NCBI GenBank assembly: GCA_036273855.1
Contig: DASUGU010000089.1
Coordinates: 1 to 64,000 of the forward strand
Source: DATEPR01 sp036273855
GTDB taxonomy: Bacteria; Actinomycetota; Actinomycetes; Mycobacteriales; Pseudonocardiaceae
DNA length: 64,000 bases
Direction of reading: 5' to 3'
The notes under the pieces: generated by a model
Told to the model about the DNA's origin: nothing
Seen by the model: the letters and a program-made list of their open reading frames with translations, nothing else
Databases searched by the model: none
Shown: positions 50,452-59,463 of the stretch, piece after piece
Numbering within the stretch: the stretch's first letter is position 1
Layout of the letters: each line of letters begins with the position of its first letter
Program-made: the position numbers and the translations under genes

Positions 50452-52314
50452 ATGCGGCCGAGCATGGGGGCCGTCTGGTCGCTGCAGCGGGACAGGTCGG
50501 TGCTCAAGACCGGCGTCCGCAAGGGCACCTGGCGGCGGATGCTGCGGTTCGTCCTGCCGTACCGGGCGATCCTGACCGGGTTCCTCGCGGTCGTCATCGT
50601 GGACGCGGTGATCAGCGTGGTGAACCCGCTGATCTACCGGGACATCATCAACGAGGGCATCCTCGGCAAGAACGCGCGGCTGGTGATCGAGCTGGCGCTG
50701 GTGCTGGCCGGGCTGTCCGTGTTCGACGCCGGGCTGTCCGTCCTGCAGCGGTGGATCTCCGCGAAGGTGGGCGAGAGCCTGATCTTCGACCTGCGTACCG
50801 GTGTGTTCACGCACATCCAGCGGATGCCGCTGGCGTTCTTCACCCGCACCCAGACCGGTGCGCTGATCAGCCGACTGAACAACGACGTGCTGGGTGCCCA
50901 GCAGGCGTTCACCGACACGCTGTCCTCGGTGGTGTCGAACCTGATCACACTGGTGCTGACGCTGGTCGCGATGCTGCTGCTGTCCTGGCAGATCACCCTG
51001 GTGGCGCTGGTGATCCTGCCGGTGTTCGTCATCCCGGCCCGCCGGATGGGCAGCAGGCTGGCGAAGATCACCCGCGAGTCCTACAACCTGAACGCCGCGA
51101 TGAACACCACGATGAGCGAGCGGTTCAACGTGGCGGGCGCCCTGCTGGTCAAGCTGTTCGGCCGGCCAGGTGAGGAGGCGGGCGAGTTCCGCGAGCGGGC
51201 CGCCCGGGTGCGCGACATCGGCGTCACGCAGGCCCTCTACGCGCGGCTGTTCTTCACCGCGTTGTTGCTCACCGCGTCACTGGCCACCGCGCTGGTCTAC
51301 GGCTGGGGTGGTGTGCTGGCCATCGACGGTGTGCTCAACGTCGGCACGATCGTCGCGCTCACCGCGTATCTCAACCGCCTGTACGGGCCGCTGATCGGGC
51401 TGTCCAACGTGCAGTTGGACGTGATGACCGCGCTGGTCTCCTTCGACCGCGTCTTCGAGGTGCTCGACCTGCCGCCGATGATCGCGGAGAAACCGGACGC
51501 GGCGCCGATTCCGGGCGGTCCGGCGAGCATCGAGTTCGAGCACGTCGACTTCACCTACCCGACCGCGGACGAGGTGTCGCTCGCGTCGCTGGAGTCGGTG
51601 GCCGTGCTGGAGCAGGTGGCGTCCCGGCCGGTGCTGCACGACGTCGGCTTCACCGCGGCGCCCGGCCAGCTGGTGGCGTTGGTCGGGCCGTCCGGCGCGG
51701 GGAAGACGACGATCAGCTACCTGGTGTCCCGCCTGTACGACGTGCGGGCGGGCGCGGTCCGGATCAACGGGCGGGACGTGCGGGACGCCACGTTCGCGTC
51801 GCTGTCCGACACGGTCGGCGTGGTCACCCAGGACGCGCACCTGTTCCACGACACCATCCGCGCCAACCTGAGCTACGCCAAGCCGGACGCCACCGACGCC
51901 GATCTGGTCGCCGCGTTGCACGGCGCGCAGATCAGCTCGCTGGTGGAGTCGCTGCCGCAGGGCCTGGACACCGTGGTCGGCGACCGTGGCTACCGGCTGT
52001 CCGGCGGCGAGAAGCAGCGGCTGGCGATCGCCCGGCTGATGCTCAAGGCGCCCAGGGTGGTGGTGCTGGACGAGGCGACCGCGCATCTGGACTCGGAGTC
52101 CGAGGTGGCCGTGCAGGAAGCACTCTCGGTAGCACTGCGGGACCGCACGTCGTTGGTGATCGCGCACCGCCTGTCCACGGTGCGGGCAGCCGATCTCATC
52201 CTGGTGGTGGACGGCGGCCGGATCGTCGAGCGCGGCACGCACGACGAACTGCTGGCGCGCGACGGGTTGTATGCCGAGCTCTACCAGACCCAGTTCGCCG
52301 GGCAGGCAGGCTGA
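50452..52314 (+). CDS. ABC exporter, fused permease and ATPase
   Basis: A 620-residue half-transporter. Residues about 35-325 contain six membrane segments (YRAILTGFLAVVIVDAVISV near 36, LVLTLVAMLLLSWQITLVAL near 160). The ATPase domain (about 365-615) has Walker A GPSGAGKTTI, signature LSGGEKQRLAIAR, Walker B VVVLDEATAHLDSE and the H-loop IAHRLSTVRAAD. It would act as a homodimer or with a partner outside the window. The exported compound is unknown. A 19-bp gap separates it from the mdh terminator. Confidence 0.93.
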   Translation: MRPSMGAVWSLQRDRSVLKTGVRKGTWRRMLRFVLPYRAILTGFLAVVIVDAVISVVNPLIYRDIINEGILGKNARLVIELALVLAGLSVFDAGLSVLQRWISAKVGESLIFDLRTGVFTHIQRMPLAFFTRTQTGALISRLNNDVLGAQQAFTDTLSSVVSNLITLVLTLVAMLLLSWQITLVALVILPVFVIPARRMGSRLAKITRESYNLNAAMNTTMSERFNVAGALLVKLFGRPGEEAGEFRERAARVRDIGVTQALYARLFFTALLLTASLATALVYGWGGVLAIDGVLNVGTIVALTAYLNRLYGPLIGLSNVQLDVMTALVSFDRVFEVLDLPPMIAEKPDAAPIPGGPASIEFEHVDFTYPTADEVSLASLESVAVLEQVASRPVLHDVGFTAAPGQLVALVGPSGAGKTTISYLVSRLYDVRAGAVRINGRDVRDATFASLSDTVGVVTQDAHLFHDTIRANLSYAKPDATDADLVAALHGAQISSLVESLPQGLDTVVGDRGYRLSGGEKQRLAIARLMLKAPRVVVLDEATAHLDSESEVAVQEALSVALRDRTSLVIAHRLSTVRAADLILVVDGGRIVERGTHDELLARDGLYAELYQTQFAGQAG

Positions 52315-52340
52315 CTTGGACGGTGATCTAGGATCAAGCG

Positions 52341-53453
52341 GTGACGGGTGGTACGACACTGACTCTCCGGGAACTGAACCGGGCCACACTGGCCCGGCAG
52401 TTGCTGTTGGAGCGCGCGGACATCCCGGTTGCCTCAGCGGTGGAGCGGCTGTGCGGCATTCAGGCGCAGGAAGCCAGACCACCGTTCGTCGGGCTGTGGA
52501 CCAGAGTGGCCGGCTTCCGCGCCGAGGATCTGCATTCCTTACTGCACAAGAGAACCCTGGTTCGCGCCACGTTCCTGCGCGGCACGCTGCACTTACTGTC
52601 CGCTCGCGACTATGTGACGTTACGTGGCGCCGTCCAGCCGGTGCTGACCGACGGCCTGCGGGTGCTCGGCTCCCGGGCCAAGGGCCTGGACCTGGACCAG
52701 GTGCTGCCGGCCGCGGCGGAGCTGTTCGCCGAGCGGCCGAGGGATTTCTCCGAATTGCGTGACCTGTTGCAGGCCCGCTTCCCCGACCTGAACGAGCGCG
52801 CCCTGGGCTACTCGGCCCGGATGATGCTGCCGCTGGTCATGGTGCCCACCGACGACCGGTGGGCGTTCCCGTCGACCGCCTGCTTCACGCCGGCCGAGGA
52901 CTGGCTGGCCGAACCGGTGTCCGACGACGAGTCGCCGGACGAGCTGGTGCGCCGCTACCTGGCCGCGTTCGGCCCGGCCACCGCGGCGGACGTGCAGACG
53001 TGGTCCGGACTCAAGGGCGTCAAGCAGGTCCTGGCGGAGCTGCGTCCGGAACTGGTGACGCTGCGGGACGAGCAGGGCAGGGAACTGTTCGACCTGCCCG
53101 ACGCACCCCGGCCGGACGGTGACGTGCCGGCGCCACCCCGGTTCCTGCCGGAGTTCGACAATCTGGTGCTGTCCCACGCGGACCGGACCAGGGTGATCGC
53201 CGACGAGCACCGCGGTCACGTGGTGACGAAGAACCTGCGGGTGCGGGCCAGCGTCTGGTACGACGGTTTTGCCTGCGGTATCTGGGATCTGGAGCGGCGG
53301 CGGTCGGGTGTGGCGCTGCGGGTGACGCCGTTCGCGCCGCTGCCCGACGACGCGGTGTCCGAGTTGACCGACGAGGCCGAGGCGCTGCTGCGGTTCCTGG
53401 GGCCGGAGTCGGCCAGCACCGGGGTCAGGTTCGTGGCACCGATGGGTAGTTGA
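52341..53453 (+). CDS. Winged-helix (HTH_42) protein, AlkZ-like DNA glycosylase candidate
   Basis: A 370-residue member of the HTH_42 (DUF1006) family. Blocks are ARQLLLERADIPVASAVERL, the motif GIQAQEARPPFVGLWTR, TFLRGTLHLLSARDY, LGYSARMMLPLVMVP and RFLPEFDNLVLSHADRTRVI. In characterised relatives (AlkZ, YcaQ/AlkX) a Q-x-Q or Q-x-D motif in this position is catalytic for removing bulky or crosslinked bases. Here Q-A-Q is the AlkZ-type form. Activity is not shown by sequence alone. The 3' end overlaps the divergently oriented TetR gene's end by 29 bp. GTG 52341. Confidence 0.85.
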   Translation: MTGGTTLTLRELNRATLARQLLLERADIPVASAVERLCGIQAQEARPPFVGLWTRVAGFRAEDLHSLLHKRTLVRATFLRGTLHLLSARDYVTLRGAVQPVLTDGLRVLGSRAKGLDLDQVLPAAAELFAERPRDFSELRDLLQARFPDLNERALGYSARMMLPLVMVPTDDRWAFPSTACFTPAEDWLAEPVSDDESPDELVRRYLAAFGPATAADVQTWSGLKGVKQVLAELRPELVTLRDEQGRELFDLPDAPRPDGDVPAPPRFLPEFDNLVLSHADRTRVIADEHRGHVVTKNLRVRASVWYDGFACGIWDLERRRSGVALRVTPFAPLPDDAVSELTDEAEALLRFLGPESASTGVRFVAPMGS

Positions 53454-54051
53454 TCCCGTCGGTGAGCAGCCGGAACGCGGTGTCGACGAGGTCGGAGTAG
53501 CGGGCGCCGGGGTCGGCCTCGCGCCAGGCGTTGACGGCGGTCTGTACCGCGCACACGCCGACCGAGGCCACCAGGTGCGGGCGCGGGTCGACGGTGTGGT
53601 CGACGCCCATCCGGATGCCGATCAGCCGGGCGAGTTCGACGATCCGAACCGCGCCCAGCTCGATGCCGTGCGCGGCCAGGGCCGGGTTGGTGGCGACCAG
53701 CCGTTGCATGGTCTCGTAGCGGTCGGCGTCGAATCCGCCCGAGCCGCTCTCACAGCGCCGCACCACCTCGACGAAGGCGTGGTGCAGCGCGGTCAGCACC
53801 GGCTCGTCGGCGGGCCGGGCGGCGAGCACGTCGACCAGGACGTCGATCTGCTCGTCCAGCAGTGACAGCGCGACTTCTTCCTTCGAGGTGAAGTAGCGGA
53901 AGAACGTGCGCGACGACACGTCGACGGCCTCGGCGATCTCGTCGATCGTGGTGGCGTCGAACCCTTTGCGGCCGAACAGGGTGAAGGCGGCGTCGATGAG
54001 CGCGCCACGGGTGCGCAGCTTCTTGCGTTCGCGCAGTCCGGCCTCCGTCAT
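53425..54051 (-). CDS. TetR-family regulator of the adjacent MFS exporter
   Basis: A 208-residue regulator. Helix-turn-helix at residues about 18-60: LIDAAFTLFGRKGFDATTID then EIAEAVDVSSRTFFRYFTSK. The rest is a helical ligand domain. It is transcribed away from an MFS-exporter gene with a 107-bp gap rich in TGACA/TGTCA words, the common drug-responsive repressor/pump layout. ATG 54051. Confidence 0.93.
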   Translation of the reverse strand: MTEAGLRERKKLRTRGALIDAAFTLFGRKGFDATTIDEIAEAVDVSSRTFFRYFTSKEEVALSLLDEQIDVLVDVLAARPADEPVLTALHHAFVEVVRRCESGSGGFDADRYETMQRLVATNPALAAHGIELGAVRIVELARLIGIRMGVDHTVDPRPHLVASVGVCAVQTAVNAWREADPGARYSDLVDTAFRLLTDGINYPSVPRT

Positions 54052-54092
54052 TCCCCGGATGTTACAGCCAGGTTCCCGATTTCGTCACTTCA

Positions 54093-54148
54093 TGACAAGA
54101 GTCACAGAGTGCAGTTAGCAGGTTGACGTCTCTTGTCAGCTGATGACA
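54093..54148. promoter_or_regulatory. Operator-like repeats in the TetR/MFS divergent promoter
   Basis: TGACAAGAG (54093-54101) and its exact reverse complement CTCTTGTCA (54130-54138) face each other. The second overlaps a palindrome with arms TGTCA (54134-54138) and TGACA (54144-54148). TTGACG at 54123 could be a -35 element for the exporter gene. This is a natural binding region for the TetR protein. Confidence 0.6.
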
Positions 54149-54158
54149 GTTTTGGGTC

Positions 54159-55745
54159 ATGCCCGAGCCTCCCAGTGGCCTGCTGGAACCGGTCGAGGAC
54201 GTCGCAACCCGGCGTGCCCGGGGCAACCCCTGGCTGACCCTGGTCGCCGTGGCGCTCGGCGTCACGATGGTCGGCCTGGACGGCACGGTCGTGTCCATCG
54301 CCAACCCGGCCATCGCCACCGACCTGCACCCGACCCTGGCCGGCCTGCAGTGGGTAACCAACGGCTACCTGCTGGCGCTGGCCGTGTCGCTGATCATCGC
54401 CGGCCGGCTGGCCGACCGGTTCGGCCGCAAGCGGCTGTTCCTGGCCGGCGTGCTGCTGTTCGCGGTGGCCTCGGCGCTGGTCGGCCTGTCCGGCAACATC
54501 GGGCTGGTGATCCTGTGGCGGGTCGTGCAGGGCTTCGCGGGCGCCATGCTCCAGCCGGCCAGCCTGGCGATCCTGCGCAAGGCGTTCCCGGCCGACAAGC
54601 TGAACATCGCCATCGGCATCTGGGGCGGCAGCTCCGCGCTGTCCATCGCCAGCGGCCCGATCGTCGGCGGCCTGCTGGTCGAGCACGTCGGCTGGCAGTC
54701 GGTGTTCTTCATCAACATCCCGGTGGGCGCGATCACGCTGCTCATCGGCGCCCTGGTGATCCGCGAGTCCCGCGACCCGGACGCCGGCGGCACCTTCGAC
54801 TTCCCGGGCGTCGTGCTGCTGGCCGGTGCGCTGTTCTCCTTGGTGTGGGGCCTGATCAAGGCGGCGGAGCTGGGCTTCGGTGACGCGCTGCCGCTGGGCT
54901 TCTTCGTCGCGGCCGTGGTGCTGGGCGTGCTGTTCGTGCTGCGGGAACGGGTGGCCGCGCAGCCGTTGCTGCCGCTGCGGCTGTTCCGCTCGGTGTCGCT
55001 GTCCGCCGCGACCGTGCTGGTCACGCTGGCGTTCTTCGCGCTGTTCGGCGCCCTGTTCTTCCTGACCCTGTACCTGCAGCAGGTGCACGGCATGTCGCCG
55101 GTCCGGGCCGGTGTGGAGCTGCTGCCGCTGACGTCGGTGTTCATCGTGTCCTCGCCGCTGGCCGGTTTCCTGACTTCGCGGTCGGGTCCCCGGCCGGTCC
55201 TGGCCGCCGGCATGCTGCTCAACGCGGTCGCCATGTTCGGCCTGTCCCGGCTGGGCGTCGACTCGCCGTACTCGCACCTGTGGCCGTGGTTCGTGTTGCT
55301 GGGCTTCGGTTTCGGCTTCGTCATCGTGTCCGGCACGGAGGCCGTGGTGGGCAACGCGCCGGTCGAGCTGGGCGGGGTGGCCGGCGGTCTGCAGCAGACC
55401 GGCATGCAGCTCGGCGGCGTCCTGGGCACCACCGTGTTCGGCACCGTGATGGCCACCAGGGTCGGCGACGTGCTGTTCGCCAAACTCACCGGAGCCGGCC
55501 TGCCGCCGACGATCGCCCGCCAGCTGGACGGTGCCAAGGAGTACGTCGCCCAGGGGGTCGCCCCGGTCCCACCGGGAGCGCCCGCGTCGGTCGCCCGGGC
55601 CGTCACGACCGGTAGCCATCTGGCGTTCCTCAGTGGTTTCGCCACGTCACTGGTGATCGCCGGGATCGTCTCGGTGGTCGCGGCGTTCGGCGCATTGTTG
55701 GTGCGGCGCGGCGAAAATGGTGGCGGAGGGCCGATCGCGCTCTAG
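54159..55745 (+). CDS. MFS drug exporter of the DHA2 (14-TM) family
   Basis: A 528-residue transporter with about 14 membrane segments. GVTMVGLDGTVVSIANPAIA and LQWVTNGYLLALAVSLIIAG resemble EmrB/QacA proteins. Motif A reads GRLADRFGRKRLFLAG, and GGSSALSIASGPIVGGLLVE is motif C-like. It is expected to pump small molecules out using the proton gradient, under control of the divergent TetR protein. The ligand is unknown. Confidence 0.94.
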   Translation: MPEPPSGLLEPVEDVATRRARGNPWLTLVAVALGVTMVGLDGTVVSIANPAIATDLHPTLAGLQWVTNGYLLALAVSLIIAGRLADRFGRKRLFLAGVLLFAVASALVGLSGNIGLVILWRVVQGFAGAMLQPASLAILRKAFPADKLNIAIGIWGGSSALSIASGPIVGGLLVEHVGWQSVFFINIPVGAITLLIGALVIRESRDPDAGGTFDFPGVVLLAGALFSLVWGLIKAAELGFGDALPLGFFVAAVVLGVLFVLRERVAAQPLLPLRLFRSVSLSAATVLVTLAFFALFGALFFLTLYLQQVHGMSPVRAGVELLPLTSVFIVSSPLAGFLTSRSGPRPVLAAGMLLNAVAMFGLSRLGVDSPYSHLWPWFVLLGFGFGFVIVSGTEAVVGNAPVELGGVAGGLQQTGMQLGGVLGTTVFGTVMATRVGDVLFAKLTGAGLPPTIARQLDGAKEYVAQGVAPVPPGAPASVARAVTTGSHLAFLSGFATSLVIAGIVSVVAAFGALLVRRGENGGGGPIAL

Positions 55746-55755
55746 AGTGCCCGGC

Positions 55756-56349
55756 ATGCCGACGATCCATCGGGGTGCCACGCTCACTCCGCACTTCCGC
55801 GAGTTCCTGCCGGGTTGGGTCGCCCGGCAGCCGTGGTACGCAGGTTCGGGTGTGCCCGAGCTGACACCGGTGGGCTACTTCCGGTTCGAGGACCCGGCGG
55901 GTGCGGTCGGCGTCGAGACGCACCTGCTCCGGGACGACTCGGTGGTCTACCAGGTGCCGTTGACCTATCGAGACGCCCCGCTCGACGGGCCGCCGGAGGC
56001 ACTCGTGTCGACGGCCCGGCACAGCGTGCTGGGCACCCGGTGGATCTATGACGCCGTGGTCGATCCCGTCTGGGTAGCCGAGGTGTCCCGCCTGGTCGCC
56101 ACTAACGGGACGTCGTTGCCCAGCGGCAGGTCGGGCGTCGGTCCGGCCGAGGCCCGGGGCATCCGGATCAGGTCGGCGGAGCTGATGGCGGACGCGACGA
56201 CGATCGAACTGCTGCGCCGGGTGCCCGAGGGCCACCCGCCCTACGATCCCGATGCCGTCGGCCTGGTGATGGGCTCATGGCATCCGGACGGAGCCGACGG
56301 CCCCGTCGCGACGGGGTGCCTGGCCGTCCTGCACCGGGACGGGGTCTGA
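55756..56349 (+). CDS. Stand-alone maltokinase N-terminal cap-like protein
   Basis: A 197-residue protein (ATG 55756). The opening IHRGATLTPHFREFLPGWVA is like the N-terminal cap of maltokinase, as are VGYFRFEDPAGAVGVETHLL, VYQVPLTYRDAPLDG and SVLGTRWIYDAVVDPVWVAE. Such free-standing cap proteins occur in actinobacteria without the kinase domain and have no confirmed activity. A link to maltose 1-phosphate and glycogen metabolism is possible, but no such genes are nearby. Confidence 0.82.
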   Translation: MPTIHRGATLTPHFREFLPGWVARQPWYAGSGVPELTPVGYFRFEDPAGAVGVETHLLRDDSVVYQVPLTYRDAPLDGPPEALVSTARHSVLGTRWIYDAVVDPVWVAEVSRLVATNGTSLPSGRSGVGPAEARGIRIRSAELMADATTIELLRRVPEGHPPYDPDAVGLVMGSWHPDGADGPVATGCLAVLHRDGV

Positions 56350-56369
56350 TCACCACCGCGCCGGCATCG

Positions 56370-56876
56370 TCAGCGGGATCGCCGTGCTCGTCGTGCGGCG
56401 TGGTGCGAACGCCCGCGGTGGACCGGTGCCGCCGCGGCGAGGCCCACGTGCCACGCTCCGCGGATCGCCGCCAGCTTGCGGTCGAAGTCGGGATCGTCGG
56501 CCAGTCTCCGCGCGCTGTCGGGAGCGGGGAGCTTGAAGCGGCGCCAGTCGGACAGCGTGACGCCGACCCGGGTCATCGTCTCGCTGCGCGCGACGCCGAT
56601 GCCGTTGAACCTGGTCGTGTTGATGTCGGCCATGTCCGCCCAGGCATGAGTCCGCCGCCGCCAGACGCTCCGGGTCCGCAGGCCGTGCTCGTCGATCCGC
56701 GTGGAGCCGACATACGAGGCGACGACGATGTAGGCGGGCAGCAGCAGCGGTGCGAGGACGACGTAGATCGGCGTGCCGGCCGTCAGTCCCGTCGTCAACA
56801 CCGCGACCAGCAGGGCCGAACCCAGGCTCACCCACCGCTGGCGCGGGGTGTACGCGAACGTCGACCCGGTCACCAT
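56370..56876 (-). CDS. PH-domain-like membrane protein
   Basis: A 168-residue protein. Two hydrophobic segments (VSLGSALLVAVLTTGLTAG, IYVVLAPLLLPAYIVVASYV) are followed by a small PH-type domain: STRIDEHGLRTRSVWRRRTH then WADMADINTTRF and TLSDWRRFKLP. The C-terminal 25 residues are strongly basic. Function unknown. ATG 56876 overlaps the stop of the upstream aldo/keto reductase gene by 7 bases, so the two are co-transcribed. Confidence 0.8.
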   Translation of the reverse strand: MVTGSTFAYTPRQRWVSLGSALLVAVLTTGLTAGTPIYVVLAPLLLPAYIVVASYVGSTRIDEHGLRTRSVWRRRTHAWADMADINTTRFNGIGVARSETMTRVGVTLSDWRRFKLPAPDSARRLADDPDFDRKLAAIRGAWHVGLAAAAPVHRGRSHHAARRARRSR

Positions 56877-57853
56877 CGGTCGTGCACACCGGCGCGGATG
56901 CGGCGGTCGTAGAGATCGGCGATCGCGGCCAGCGTCCGGTCCGACAGTGGCGGTACGTCGGCGGTGGCCGAGTTCGCCTTCGCCTGCGCCACGTTGCGGG
57001 CGCCGGGGATCACCGTGGTCACGCCGGGCTGCTGGATCACCCAGCGCAGCGCGGCCTGCGCCGGTGCCATGCCCTCGGGCACGATGCCGGCGAACTCGGC
57101 CGCCGCCTCGACGCCGGTCTGGTAGTCCACGCCGGAGAACGTCTCGCCCACGTCGAACGCCTCGCCGTGCCGGTTGTAGCTGCGGTGGTCGTCCGCGGCG
57201 AACACGGTGTCCATCGTGTACCGCCCAGACAGCAGCCCGGACGCCAGCGGCACCCGAGCGATGATCCCCACACCCGCTTCGGCGGCAGCCGGCAGCACGC
57301 GTTCCAACGGCTTGCGGCGGAACGCGTTCAGGATGATCTGCACGCTCGCCACACCCGGCCGCGCGATCGCCGTCAGTGCCTCGGCGGACGTCTCCACGCT
57401 CACCCCGTACCGGGCGATGCGGCCGTCGTCGACCAGCGTGTCCAGCGCGTCGAACACCTCGTCGGACGAGTAGACCGGCGTCGGCGGGCAGTGCAACTGG
57501 ACCAGATCCAGGGTGTCCACGCCGAGATTGGTGCGGGACCGGTCGGTCCAGGCGCGGAAGTTGGCCAGCGTGTAGTTCGCCGGTTCCTGCGCGACCCGCC
57601 TGCCCATCTTGGTCGCCACGAGCAGCCGCTCGTGGTCGTGCTCGGCCAGGAACCGGCCGATCAGCCGCTCGCTGCGCCCGTCGCCGTACACGTCCGCGGT
57701 GTCCAGGAACGTGACGCCGGACTCGACGGCCGCCGCCAGCACGGCCAGCGCGTCGTCCTCGTCCACGTCACCCCAGTCGGCGCCGAGCTGCCACGTGCCC
57801 AGGCCGACCACGGACACCAGTCGGCCGGTCCGGCCGAGAATGCGTTCCTCCAC
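56870..57853 (-). CDS. Aldo/keto reductase
   Basis: A 327-residue NADPH-dependent oxidoreductase. LVSVVGLGTWQLGADWG, the catalytic Asp and Tyr in GVTFLDTADVYGDGRSERLI, Lys in LLVATKMGRR, LDLVQLHCPPTPV with the active histidine, and TTVIPGARNVAQAKANSAT are family features. ATG 57853. It lies just downstream of the aldehyde dehydrogenase gene and precedes the PH-domain gene. Substrate unknown. Confidence 0.95.
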   Translation of the reverse strand: MEERILGRTGRLVSVVGLGTWQLGADWGDVDEDDALAVLAAAVESGVTFLDTADVYGDGRSERLIGRFLAEHDHERLLVATKMGRRVAQEPANYTLANFRAWTDRSRTNLGVDTLDLVQLHCPPTPVYSSDEVFDALDTLVDDGRIARYGVSVETSAEALTAIARPGVASVQIILNAFRRKPLERVLPAAAEAGVGIIARVPLASGLLSGRYTMDTVFAADDHRSYNRHGEAFDVGETFSGVDYQTGVEAAAEFAGIVPEGMAPAQAALRWVIQQPGVTTVIPGARNVAQAKANSATADVPPLSDRTLAAIADLYDRRIRAGVHDRW

Positions 57854-57862
57854 AGGCGAAGC

Positions 57863-59350
57863 CTAACGAAGAACGCCGTCCACCCGCCTCGGCACGACGG
57901 CGCCGCCCGGTTCGTCGCGCAGCTCCGCCGGCAGCAGCCGCTGCGGCGCGTCCTGCCAGGCCACCGGCCGCAGGAACCGCCGGATCGACGTGACCCCCAC
58001 CGACGTGTGCAGCGTGTTCGTCGCCGGCCACGGTCCGCCGTGATGCTGCGCCCACGCCACGGCGACGCCGGTGGGGAACCCGTTGAACAGCAGCCGGCCC
58101 GCCTTCGGCCGCAGCACGTCCACCACCGCCGTCACGTCCTCGTCGGTCAGGTGCACCGCGGCGCTGAGCGAACCAGGCAGCTTACGCAGTGCCGCCAACA
58201 GGTCCTCTTCGTCTACATAGGACACCAGGATGGTGACAGGGCCGAAGCACTCCTCGGTGAGCGCCTCGTCCAGGTGGGCCGTGTCGGTGCCGAACAGCGC
58301 CGGCCGCATCCGGAAGCCGTCGCCGTCCGGTGCGGCGCCGGTGGCCAGCGCCGCCATGCCGGGGTGGTCGCCGATGCGGGCCGTACCGGCCGCGTAGCCA
58401 CGGGCGATGCCGCCGTTGAGCGCGACCAGCCCGCCCAACTCGGTGAACGCGGCGGCCGTGGCGTCGCGCAGCCGGTCACCGGCCTCGCCCGCCGGGACGA
58501 ACGTCAGACCCGGCTTGGTGCAGAACTGGCCGGCGCCCAGCGTCGCCGACCCGGCCAGCCCGGCACCGATCGCCTCGGCCCGCTCGGCCGCCGCTGCCGG
58601 CGTGATCACCACCGGATTGATGCTGCTCAGCTCGCCGTAGAACGGGATCGGCTCCGGCCGGGCGGCGGCCAGATCGGCCAGTGTCCGGCCGCCGGCCAGC
58701 GAACCGGTGAACCCGACCGCCCGGATCGCCGGATGCGTCACCAGCGCCGCGCCCGCGTCCTGGCCGTGCACCAGGCCGAGCACGCCGGCCGGCGCGACGT
58801 CCCGCATGATCTCGAAGCAGCGCTGCGCGGTCGCCGGGTGCGACGGATGGGCCTTCACCACCACCGGGCAGCCGGCCGCCAGCGCGGCCGCCGTGTCACC
58901 GCCGGGCACGGAGAACGCCAGCGGGAAGTTGGACGCGCCGAACACCGCGACCGGCCCGATCGGCACCAGCATCCGCCGCAGGTCCGGCCGGGGACCCATC
59001 GGCGTGTCGCCCGGGTGGTCGATGATCGCCTCGACGTAGCTGCCCTCGTCCAGCGCCTCGGCGAACAGCCGGAACTGGTAGCAGGTCCTGGTCAGCTCCC
59101 CGTTCAGCCGGGTGGGGCCGAGGCCGGTCTCCCGGTCGGCCAGCTCGACGAGGGTTTCCCGCTCGGCCTCCTGGCCGTCGGCCAGGTTCCGCAGCAGTGC
59201 GGCCCGGCCACCTCGGCCGAGCGCCTCCAGGGCGGGTGCCGCGTCGGCGGCGGCCCGGCACAGTTCGTCGACCTGGGTCGGGATGGTCTCGTCGGCCACA
59301 GTGGCCACGACGGTGCCGGTGCGCGGATCGGTGCTGGTGACGGCCGTCAT
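57863..59350 (-). CDS. NADP-type aldehyde dehydrogenase (2-oxoglutaric semialdehyde dehydrogenase-like)
   Basis: A 495-residue enzyme. VFGASNFPLAFSVPGGDTAA is a hallmark of the alpha-ketoglutaric-semialdehyde dehydrogenase group. The catalytic cysteine is in GAGQFCTKPG and the general base glutamate in FYGELSSINPV. Family members oxidise the end product of sugar-acid or hydroxyproline catabolism. I chose ATG 59350, with AAGGGAG ten bases upstream. ATG 59359 is too close to it. The aldo/keto reductase gene follows by 9 bp. Confidence 0.92.
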   Translation of the reverse strand: MTAVTSTDPRTGTVVATVADETIPTQVDELCRAAADAAPALEALGRGGRAALLRNLADGQEAERETLVELADRETGLGPTRLNGELTRTCYQFRLFAEALDEGSYVEAIIDHPGDTPMGPRPDLRRMLVPIGPVAVFGASNFPLAFSVPGGDTAAALAAGCPVVVKAHPSHPATAQRCFEIMRDVAPAGVLGLVHGQDAGAALVTHPAIRAVGFTGSLAGGRTLADLAAARPEPIPFYGELSSINPVVITPAAAAERAEAIGAGLAGSATLGAGQFCTKPGLTFVPAGEAGDRLRDATAAAFTELGGLVALNGGIARGYAAGTARIGDHPGMAALATGAAPDGDGFRMRPALFGTDTAHLDEALTEECFGPVTILVSYVDEEDLLAALRKLPGSLSAAVHLTDEDVTAVVDVLRPKAGRLLFNGFPTGVAVAWAQHHGGPWPATNTLHTSVGVTSIRRFLRPVAWQDAPQRLLPAELRDEPGGAVVPRRVDGVLR

Positions 59351-59463
59351 CGCTGGCATGCTCCCTTGCTGGCTGGGGTCCTCCGCACGGTAGCAGCCGA
59401 CGGCACGGCGGTTCATTCGTCTACTGTGGACTCAGCGGTGAAACCGACGGTACGTTGGGCGCC

